A stretch of 64,000 nucleotides of DNA from the NCBI RefSeq assembly GCF_000224145.3, contig NC_020167.2, positions 3,835,027-3,899,026 of the forward strand. Direction: 5' to 3'. Position 1 is the stretch's first letter. Each line of letters opens with the position of its first letter. Below are positions 49,201 to 61,200 of this stretch, piece by piece. The position numbers and the translations under genes are program-made. Source of the stretch: Ciona intestinalis (taxonomy: Eukaryota > Chordata > Ascidiacea > Phlebobranchia > Cionidae). The notes under the pieces are model-generated. The model made no database searches. It was not told the DNA's origin and worked only from the letters and a program-made list of their open reading frames with translations.

Positions 49201-52200
49201 TGTACGGTTGTGAGAAAGCTTCTAAATTTGTAATTGGAATTCCGGAAGAACGTGCGATAATCGTAAGCAGCTTTAAAAGCAGCATTTATCGTGTTATTAT
49301 GTTCGACTTCTAGAGCAAATCGCTTTCATCCGGTTTGACACTGAACAACAAATATTTCCAACTTAATCCTAAACCAACAATTCGTGGAAGTTTCTCAAAG
49401 GGCGAAATTATTTTTGTCTTTCAACCGGGAATTTGCAGAAAATATCGATAATGTTAAATCCTATCTTAGACGAAGAATGCCAATTTGCAAATCATGGTGT
49501 TAAAAATCTTGGCTAAACGCCTACGACCGGTTGATGATCGCTTAATAATAGTGCTAAGTATAGAAAAGACTGACAGTGTGTTATTGTCGGCTTACGTACG
49601 GATTTCGGACTTTTGACGGCTGAATACTTAAAATGCCGATATACAAAGAATGGGTTAGTATTTCCGTATTGAAAATTAGGAGTCGAGGTTTTACGTTATT
49701 GATCTGTAGTCTGAACATTAAAGCAAGATAATGAAGCGAGTCTATAACTGACATTGCGGTCGGAAACGAGCTTTATGAACCGGCGTGTCGTGGGCTGATG
49801 ACATCAGAATGCTAATTCAGTAATTAAATGTCCGCGCATGGGAGGTGGGGTATTATTTAAAGCCACATTAGGTTTGGATGAGTCGAATTCGCAGACGAAG
49901 GGGTCAAGGGTGAATGTAAAGCCGTGCCAATTCGATCTCTTGGGAAACGCGACTACTTTTGAACAAGTCCCACGAGGAGACTGTCTTTGTAAAATAGATG
50001 CTCTGTGACGAACAGCAACGAAAATTACCAAGCGATCCAAAACGCTTCGACATACTGTCGGATGCATCAATTAGCCCCAGCGGTGAAGTAATGCGATTTA
50101 TTCGAAGTGGAGGGCACACGTCGCCATAATCCGGCACCGGCGCGCACGTTTAATCTTGTAATGTCCACCGTTTCACCTAGCTGTCGTTTAGGCTAAAAAC
50201 ACTTTACAGATTGCAGCAACTTCGGGCGATGTCTCTTCATCTCGCTCCAGCGCACATCTAGTGTAAATGTTTATAGGAATCCAAACCGGCGCCGGGTGAG
50301 ATTATTAAGCCGGTGCGATTTGAAGCTAGCTAAATTTAGATCGAACGGCACTACACTCGTTTGGCTTAAAAAGGACCGATCCTCTTTTAGAAGCAGTGAT
50401 GTAATGGTCCATGAGTGGAAAATGCGATAAAATACTTTGGTACTCGGTACGAAAAGTAAAGCGGTGACAGGTGGTAATTAATGCGGTTTCAGGCTCAAGT
50501 GCTAGTTAGCTGTGCGGTTAATAATCTCTTAATTGCTCGAAACACGGAGTGTATCCAGGTGCGCAGTGTCACTTTCAAACGTCGTGTTTGTGGCAAAGTA
50601 AAGGAGCTGTTATTGTGATTTTATCACTGCCTTGGATTTTAAAATGATTCGCTAAAAGTGTCAAAGGCTCACGAAATTTGAGTCGTTGAGAACAAGGCTG
50701 CGAGTTCTCCGCTCCGGTGATTGCGCTTTGGTCCCAAGCAACCTGATACGAAAATCGGTTGTACACCATCCGCTAGACGGCGCCGCTGATCAGGATTAAC
50801 CAGATAGCGATCTTCACGGCTAATTGCGAGGCAAAAACAAACATGGAACGCGCCTGTAGCTGGCTGATGCTGCGGTTAACAGTGGTTGGCATGACTGTTT
50901 AAACGCTCAGCGAATTGCGTGGTTTAAGCTCGTTTAACGGACGGGTGAATAATTCGGTAGAAGTAAACAAGTTAAGGCGAAGTTGGTGATAAAGTTGACT
51001 GCACAAATTAAAACCGATAACGCACATCTTCGACTAAATAATACTCCATGTACGGTTCAGGTCCAAAAAAAAGAGTTTCTAACATTTATCTATGAACTGC
51101 GTATATATAAACTGTCTATAAACTCATATATAAATGTATACCTCACATGACAATATTCTTTAATATGACACTCCCTTCTGGTTTTACCATGATTAAAGTT
51201 TACTGAGTCGATTGATCTGCTTTACGATCTTTCTCTTAATAACCCATTGTCTTGGCTCGATATACAACTCCGTTATTATAGTTCTTAATTGCACCCACAT
51301 AAAAGAACTGATTTACAGCCTGGCTCATCGACTACCGCCTTCAGCTGTACTAAACACCATCTAATAAGGGACAGCCAGCTGCCCGGTCTGTTTTGCGTCA
51401 AACGACTTTTTCTTGGTGCGAAACTGCGAAGTGAGAAGCCTCTCTCGCTTCCTGGGTCGAATTCTTTGCCGGCTCGAATCTCGGCTAACTTTTTCACTCT
51501 GTCTAACGACGAGGGTCAAGCGATGGCCATTCACTTCACTTCCTGCACATCTTGCCACATTAAGTGAACGACAATGGCCAGATTACACTATGGTGGCAAG
51601 ACAATGGCGGCGAAGTAGACTGCCTAATTACCGGGACCGCTGTTCTTTGAACTGAGATTAAACCAAGCCAACACATGTGCTTACATTGTGCGTTTTATCC
51701 GAGCGCCCTGGTTACTAATGCATGCACGTGGCCCGGATTACAGGCCATTAGATGCTGCATTGTAAGTACTAGAAGCATTGGGATCGATATCGCTTACCAA
51801 AACACTCCAATGCTATTGTAAACATGCGTGGTGTAGACATTGCACTACATAAACATTTATAGGCCGATGGTCAGCCAAACCGTTTATCAATTAACCAGCA
51901 ATCAATTAGTAAAATTAATGATTTCAAAACACACAACTTGCAATCGAAGAAATCGATCGTTAAACAAATCCACTGCGTGTTCTAAATACGATTAGTTGCT
52001 GTTACCCCATTCACTGCTTTGCTTCTTAAAGTTAGAACATTGATTATTCACTTTTAAAGTTTTCAGTTAAACAGTTTGGCACAACAATGCCGGGATAAAG
52101 GAACATCGTTAACATAATACGGGGGTTGTCGTTCTACTTTCTGACTGAAATTCGGTCTAACTATATTTGGTTATACAGTGATGTCACCTATTTATTCACG

Positions 52201-55200
52201 AAGCAAACCTAAAACGTCTGTATCAATTTCGTTCATGCGTAAACTTCCAGACTGTCCTAACTACTAAGCGACTGTGGCACCCGTGGAGAAAGTACACATT
52301 TACTATCGGAGTCCTGAGCTCCTGCTGGGTCGTGTATAGTTACATGGAAATGAGTCAGTTAGGACCGCCATAAAATTGAAAGCAAAGGCGAAAATAAGCA
52401 ACATAATAGCGGTTTTGTGACGTGAATCGTTCGCAGTTAACCTACGTTACGGAAATAAAAGTGAATCAACGGGCGTGGCTGCTTAACTGGAAAAAACATA
52501 TCGGGTTTGGAATTAAACCAAATCTTGAATTCACTGGTACGCGACACCGGAGATCGGAAAGAACGGTGGCGGGGAATTCGAGCTCCAAACCCGGCGGAAT
52601 CTTTGTTTACATTACAACGACATTTCGGTTATATCACGAGTTCACGACATTAGATTGCGATTTAACTTTAAAGTTGAAATAATAAACATATTAAAAAATG
52701 TACTTAACCATTCACTTTCCTGACATTATACAATCACTAACAAAGCTCAACTAAATAATGTTTTACAAAAATCACATAATAAAAAAGTATTTTTTCAACT
52801 CTAAGTCTGACTTGAAAAATTTTTATTTTAAAATACATTAACATAAATTGACAGCAGCTCTAACTGGCAATATGGCGCTAACCGCTATTGAGTCCTTCGC
52901 ACCAATCTCCGTCGTCCAACTAACAACCGCGGCCTGTGCCTTCGACGCGCGCCGCACACACAATACAATCCCCTTCCCTTAGAAGCCACAACACGCACCT
53001 CGGGATTAACCACCGGGATCTCGGGACCCCCGTAGCCGGCCCAGCGCGGGGATTAGAGCTTCATTCCGCTTCCAATATTCTGGCTAAGTGAATTGAGGGG
53101 CAAATCGTTTAAGACGCATAATGCAGAAGCAATCAGCGTCAACTGCTGCATGCAAAGGCGCCTCGATTGTCAAGGATAATCCGCCAAATACGAGAGTGTA
53201 TGTACACAACAGGAAAGTGTCGGTTTTGGCGAATATCCAAAAAGGCTTTGAGCTACTTCACAAAGAAACAAATATCATTCCTATCTTCCCAATAGTGTAT
53301 AAAGCGTTGTTATATATGTGGGTTTTAAAAAAGTACTTCAGCTCGGCAGTATTTGGCGCTGCTTTTATTGCCGTCACTTTTACTTTTGGCTGTTAAAATT
53401 ACGAAGCCGCCTGTACAAGGGGCAGCCAATAACCAGACCAATTTCGATTGATTCCCTTCGAAAATAACAACGAAGTGACCGTGTAATTTGAGGCCAGGCG
53501 AAAATCAATCGCTGTTATAATACTCTATCGACGTTCTGTCAATCACGGACTCGTGGTCACGGAGAATGTTTGCTGCTGCTCATAATCCGGTCATTGTTCA
53601 CGTAAACAATGATGGCTGATTGCCTTCAGCAGTGGAATGTATTGGGCTTTGCCAAACGGTAACAGTACGTGGCGGGTGCGCGAACCAGACAGGGAAGCGC
53701 AAAAACAACAATTTCGACCGAGCATCGGAAGTTATGTTTGCCAACGACCCGCGTTGCGAATAAACAAGAGATTGCTAGCGAAAATATCGCGCCGCCAAGC
53801 GACCACTTGACTGCACTTACGTTTGTAAATATAGTCGGTGGAAATCGAACGTGGCTCTCTGCCGATGGCTACGTCACGAGTATAGTGGGCAAAGAGTGCT
53901 GCTGGCGCCGAGAGGTACGATTTATCAAATTAAACCGTAACGGTCGGGAATAATGTTTATTTTCTGGACCATTACCATACACGGTCGTGTAGTGGGGGAT
54001 GGTAATTAAGACAACTTAGTCATGCGAATAACCTGCGTCATTTTTATATCTCCATAACGGCCGCCAAAGCCTGTGCAAATAAAAATGAAGGTGAACAACA
54101 CACTAGAAGCCCCCGCCTCGTCAGTACTGAGCTTAATGTCCGTCGCTCGGTTAGTCACTGGAAGACAGCATTGTCAGGGCTTGGGAATAAGCCTGGATTT
54201 AAACAGAGAAAGGCGCTTCGGTGGGGACACCAGGAGCATTGAGACAGGTCTCCCGGAATCGAGTGTCGGAGGCCGGGTCCAAGTCACAGCCCAAGTATTT
54301 AATAACGCTGGGATATTGAGGCGAGAGTGGGCGCGAGGGCTTAAGTGTTACTTATCTCCGACATTCGAGAAGACTGGTTTCGAATTACATTAACCAGCTA
54401 GTCACACGGACGCTTATAAAGTCGAAAATCGTGCAATTTCGTCGCTTCTGTCTACAAATAACGCCGCCACGATCCAGCCGCATCACACAATAAAGGATTG
54501 TGACCAAATTATGCTATGACATCATGCCGTAAAACAAGTCATTTACTCGCATAACGCGGATCGATAACTGGATGTGACGTAATGTTGTATGACGTCAGCT
54601 ATACGAATGTTTCTCCTTGACTTAATAAGCTGCAGGTAGAACACTTGAAATTACAGTTAATTGGAACATATGGGCGGGTTTGGTATGCGAATACGCGACG
54701 AGAGATGTCGGCGTGTTCAAAATTAATTTTTGGAGCCTTTACTATATTATGGCATGATGTTTATAGATACACACAACGTTCAACAGATTACAAAATCCAA
54801 AATTGGAAATTTACAAATATGTGATACAAAATCACTCACCGATATGCGTTCTTCGCATTGTAGAAACAAGTCTGTTTCCGTAGCAGAATAATCAGAACTT
54901 GCGGATATAATCAATAACAAGTCTGCAAGTTTTGCAACCCCCTAAAGCAAACTGAACCAATATAACAGTAGCTTATACTAAAAATGCGGCAACTAACAAA
55001 ACGGCACTGAACGAACCACTATATCAAATGGGACTACGCGGGCGGTTTGGACCCAAAACGAAGTTGTTTTCATTGCTTATCCAATCGAGTCGTCGTTTGG
55101 GTGGAACGCAGTGCGCGTCCGGATGCGAAAGCACTTCAAATGCAATATATGTGATTAGGACTGGCCATCGGTAACCACTGGTGTGGATAGTGTAGCTGGT

Positions 55201-58200
55201 ATTCGTGAGCGTTCACAAAGGATGCTACTATTTTCCCACATGCCTGCGCGGTGGACGGGGGCTCGGTTACTGGGTTGCGGTACGAACTGACTCTCGGAGA
55301 GCGTTCTGTGACGTTTGTACACAAACAAGCCCAATTACTGCGAGAGGGTGAACAATGTACTTGAAGGAGATGCAGCAGCAAATGCAGGTTTGACTTCGCG
55401 AGAGCTGGAGTCTTCGTATATGGCCAGAAATAACAAATGCACAGGTTAAACGATCGCACACGATAGAACTGACAAACCATCGATCAAATTTCATTGAAAA
55501 CCACTTATCTACAGGTTCGCGCATGAGCGGCCACGCGAAAATGTTTGAAAGTAAACATCATTGCAGCCGAACGCCATGAATGTTACGTCACCATACCAGT
55601 CCCGCATGCTTCGAACATTAACTAAACAACGGAAACCCGCATCAAACACGAAAGTGAGGCGTTGGTCTTGCACTTGGCAGGCATGCGGCAGCTCAAACGC
55701 GAGGTAATTAATCAAACCGAGAATGGCATCAACGTTTTATTTCTCAGCCAACCTACGTATAGAAAAATAGTGGCGACATCTTGTAAGTTAAACACTAGTG
55801 CCAGCAACATTAATGTTTCGAGACCGAAATCGGGATTGTTTGTTGTAGTAATCAAGTCACTTAACGGTGCCCTGGCTCGTCGAGCGCCACGAAACCCGTT
55901 TCCGAAAGCAAAGATGCGATATGTCGTGTTATGTTTTGTGCTATTTAACCTATGTCTGTACAGCCACGTCTTTTGTGTCCATGTAATGCCAAAAATGGTG
56001 TTTAGCTTCAACCTCATGGCACGATGCCAGAAGGAAAATGGCAGAAGTGCTAATTTTATTTGATGGATGAAACCGTATTTTGAAGCTATCTTTCGAAACT
56101 CGTCACCACATTAACTTGGCTAAGACTCATCTATGTAAATAGAGTGAGCAGTTATAGGCGATTACTTGTTAGACAAAATAATGTTTACTGTTAGTGCTTC
56201 AGTGGACAGTTTAATCCCTAAATTCCTGTCTTCTCAATCACGTGATAAAACAGGCTTATTCAGCAGCGATGTGTCATAATTACGTCATTGAAAGTAAAAC
56301 GCCCACAAATAAAAATACATGAAATTGTATCAATGGGAACTGAAACTAACCAGACACCGTATGTCTAGAATAAGACAAGGCCCAGATATGATCCGATCTA
56401 TTTTAAACCTTTTTTCAATAAGAAAGACGTTGCGATTTGCCAATGTTGCTTGTAAATTCTTTGTACTTTTGCAGAGAAAACATTTACCCAACTGGCGAAG
56501 GAAAATGCCTTGCACGGTTTATTTCGGCAAAGTGATCCACTCCATACGCCAGATCAGACATGTTTGGTTGTCCCAGTTTGTTACGGCGTGGGTAGGCGGG
56601 AACAAATAGCACGTAGCAATGCAAACAGCCTGTAAGTCACACCAGTCTTAAAACCTGAAGAGGCCGTTCGTCCTAACCCGGAAAGAAACGCTTGGTTTTT
56701 ATGCCAGTTTTTATGCCAGTTCAGTTTTGGCAACCCAGTAAATATACTTATTGTTTGTGCCCACATGTGTGCTTTATTTGTGTCCAATATACGATATATG
56801 GAGTAACTGACGACCCTCGCAAATTATTGAGTGGTTTTATGTTTGATTAAAACGTAGCTTATCGTTGGCAAACATTAAGATACTTCTACGTAACGGATTA
56901 AAGACGGTATCCGCATGCTGTGTCCATAAAACGCTCGAACAATCCAAATATCATCTGATAAGGACAGTGCTGCCTCCTACAGAATCTTACTTTGCAACGA
57001 AATTGTTGCAATTCTGCCAGCGCAAAGTCGTTGGTTTTGTTATATGCAAACGTGGCATCAAGAATCGATTTGCTGATATAAAATATTAATCCACTTTCGA
57101 TGGTAAGACTAAAATCTGAAGTATCTAGACATAATTGGTGCGAGAATAGCAACTAGGGGCCATTTGTGCGGATAGCGGCCGAGGTTACGTCTTAGGGTCG
57201 CATTAGTTACATACGATGACTAATAATGCAAGTATATATAGTAATTTTAAAGCGCAAAATCGATCGATTTTCCTACAGCCATATAGATCGGCAGACTGTC
57301 GGGTTTTGCGGGCGTTCCACGTACCTAAAACATGTCGACAACATGTGACACATCTGATTACAAGTAGCGACAGGTTTGGGGCGGTGTGAGAGCTGCAATC
57401 AAAGGATCAAACCTCTTCAAAGAGATGATGCTTCCGTATTACCGGTACAAGAGAAGCGATAATCCTGAGACGTTTTCTGGCAAGCAGACAGATAATCAGA
57501 ACCTACACAACTTACCAGGGTCACAGGTGCTTCGTTTGAGAGCGAAACTACAAATTTACGCTTCTTATTAACAGCTACAAATTTTCCGTGGTTAAAATTA
57601 GCATTCGAACTCAATTACACCATGAAGCATCGCTTATACAAGGTTGTAATTTCGGTATCGCGAGAGTTTGAACTTGAATAAAGGCTTTTTATTATTAATA
57701 TGTCGGATACTATTTTTATACCTATTTACAAGTTCGTTTTACTATTATGAATGTATGAAGCAGGCGTATTTATTAAAGATCAAACTATAAACGACATTTT
57801 TCAACACTTTAGAAAGGCCTGCGACTTTATGGGCTTTTTCAGCGCAACACAGTTGACGGTATTTTTTGACTGGCATCACTGTGACATAATGCGGTCGGTT
57901 GGAAGGTGGGCGGCAGACAACAACGGTCAACAAACGACCGATAACATATTTCCAGCGTCGTGGAAAGCAACCATCAAAGTAGAACATTAAATAGATTTAC
58001 GGCGCAGGTTTTCCTTTAAATGCTCCCATCGGACGATTAGTGGAGCGATTAACGGCGAGCGGCTCGCTGGACAACAACACTAATTCGATTCCGATCGGCG
58101 AACGGCGAGGGCAGTATGGCGCTAAGCTCATAACAAGGTAATTGCATGGCAGGGGTCTGTGGGGAGCGATCGACCGTGTGGGGGGAGCTTTGGGATGCAT

Positions 58201-61200
58201 TTTGGTTAGATTGGATTTCGAAATGCTTGCGTTGTCAACATGCTATTGTCACGCACAGAAAGAAGACGAATCAAAAATCGCGTGTGTTTCGCAACTTTAC
58301 TTCTCGCTCCATTGTTGTCGGCGGCACTCTTTGTGATCTAACGATTGAGCATTGTGACCAGGAAGCGTCACATTTAAAGGAAATGCAATCTGTCCACCAG
58401 ACTTTTGTTCAAAGGTGTGAAAGTGGAAGTGCCTCGTTTGCTTCCAAGCCAGATGCAGACACTCAATTACGTCGTAATGCTCTTTGTTACGTCACAACGC
58501 AACTTCGACGCATTGAAACTAGAAAAAACGCGCAGCTGCAAAAATCGGTGCTTAATTACCGACAACATAGCGGCAATCGCAGAATTCGTGTCGGATTCCG
58601 AGGTAAAAAATGAGCAGCGTAAACACAACGGGGTGCCGACCGTAGATCATTGGCTACACCGCAGGTCGCTGTAAGGTTTCCACGCAAGTGCTGTCCACCA
58701 TCAATCAATGTCAGATTGCCAACCCCGCGGCGGAAGAACGCGCGAGAATCACGACACAATATAGTTTAATTAAGTCAACCGGTGAAACGGCATTTGAGGT
58801 TATGCGGTAAGAAAATATATGTCAAATATGCCTCGTGCGACGCGATAATGACTCAAACGGAAGCGGAATGTGATTTATCTGTTCCAAACTACACCGGAAT
58901 ATTTTGAGTGCTCGGCGTGGAGATTGCGTATGGAAAAATAATTGTTGTTGTATAAGGTTTGGTCGTCATATTCGGGAAACCTAGTTACCGAACGCTACTC
59001 CCAAGCTGGCGGTGACGTAATCGCATTGTGAAACAATATGCTTTGTTTGACGTTAATCAACGGCCGCGTGGCCAATAATAGGTAATGAGCATCGGCACAA
59101 GGTGGGGCCGGTATTGTTGGAAAATCGATGTCATAATACGATACAGGACGCATGCAGATGTGCTGGCATACGAAGGCCGCGTGTTGCAGCGATAAGAGGC
59201 TAATGTAGCCAACTGCGGCCAGCACGCGGGATAATTTTAGACCTAACAAGCACTTTTAAGCGAAATGGCAAATCGCATAGGAAACACAACGACGACGAAG
59301 CGCAATTTTGAAAGGAATGTAGCGGTCCTTATATAAACAACAACGAATCGTTTTGATGTTGACATTTCAACAAAGAGCCAGCAGGTTAAATTTCTGAACA
59401 AATGAGTGTTAAGATACAAAAACTAAAAACTTTCCACGAAATTCGAAAAAATTTAACAAATATTTTAAGGTACACTGATTTACAATTCATGTTTTTAATA
59501 GTCTGTTTTGCTTTTTTACATTTTATTCATCGACTTCTAGAATGAACGAACCCACATCTGCATTCCATTACGACCAACGCACCGTATTCGACCACAGCCA
59601 CACCTAATATCACGAAATATACGAAACATTGGCATGTGTTATTTCACGCCGCGACGACTCAGGTAACGTTGACAGTCCGCCGTGACGTTGCGCTGACGTG
59701 GTACACCGTTGCGCCAAACGCCACCTGAAAATCTGTAACAACTTTGGGTGGGCGCAGTTGACCGGAACATAACTATATGATAGAAGGAGAGGTACATCAC
59801 AACGGTATGTTTGATAAAGGCTCATTTAGTTACCAGCACACGTCGAAGTTGATTCTTTAAATATTTAGAATTTTTTGTCCAACGAAAATAACCGCGTTGA
59901 GAGAGCTAGCAATAAACAACAGTTATCTTTTAAGCCAATTACTGCTGCGTGCACGTGTTGAGGTATAATTATTGGATGATATATAGGTAGTGTAGAGGCA
60001 AATTACAAATTCGGAATTGTTTGTGATTCGTCGAACGGAAACTGTGAGTGAGGGAATACAATACACCGACAAATTGCACTTAAAAGTGAGTTTGTTTCTG
60101 AGCTTGAATGGCGAGAAACCGGATTTGGTAATTAGCCTTTGAGGGGCCAACACCTCGCACCTGGATTCGAACGGACGATAAAAGCCGATGGTGCCGGTTG
60201 ACTGCAGGCGAATAAGCCGACAAGTAGCTTGAATCGAAGAGCAGTTGCAATCGCCCGTGCGTAACAAATGTTTAAACTCAGAAAGCTTCTACCATCGGCG
60301 GGGAATTAAACTTCTGCGGTAAATTGAATTCCGACCCGCCGCAAGATAATCTAATTTCCCCGCTAACGTATAAAAGGGTCTGAATCGTATATATTATACG
60401 TAACTGGCGACCGGTGGGCCGACTGCTTTGTATACCTTTACAACAACACTAAACGTTTCGAGCGCCGTCGGTACAGCCATTTTGGAACGCATTACAGCTA
60501 TTAACAAGGGTAATACGGCCGGAACGCTCAATTTGTCCGAATGGCGTCGCGACGTTGGTTTTCAAAGGCTCCTAGTGCTTTGATCTACGCGGTAATTGAA
60601 TCAGAATCTAACTTAAGTAACAGAATGACATCACGGTGTCGATATCGACGCTATTTCATCTAATTTCGCGATCTGGAAAACAAAACGAAGCAGAAAGCAA
60701 ATATAGGATTATATCCAATTTATTGCCCGAAACATCACACCGTGCGAAACAGGTCCAAAGGAAGAATTTACAAGTTTTCGTCACACAAACTGAACTCCAA
60801 ACATGAATGCTCAAGTACTCCTAAACCTGTTGCTGTTACACGCTGTCAAAAGATAGAGTTGCCGTTTTAACAACAGCAAAAACCACCTCCATTAATATTG
60901 ATGATACCCAGCATTGCCCGCTGTTATTGTGAAAAACAATTACGCCAAATAACGTAATAACATCGAGCAAAACAACTCCTTAGTAAAACTTTCCAAGCAT
61001 GAACAAAATATACATCAATTTCTCATATGCCTAGATTTCATAACACTTCACAATATATAGTTTTAAAATAGCCCGTGAAATATACGCAATACTGCTCGCA
61101 GAGCATAGGTCCGATATTAAAACTCAATCATACGAAGAATAGTTAGACAAAGAAGCTTTATTGAGGTTTGTCATACTCTGTTGACTGACTGTGATTTAGG

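Noticed and set aside
52422..54393. Open frames of 86-106 codons in the 13-kb intron
   Set aside because: No domain, no codon pattern or splice signals that make them convincing.
58146..58674. Overlapping plus-strand open frames of 89 and 155 codons
   Set aside because: Composition looks random, no recognised motif, no partner exons.
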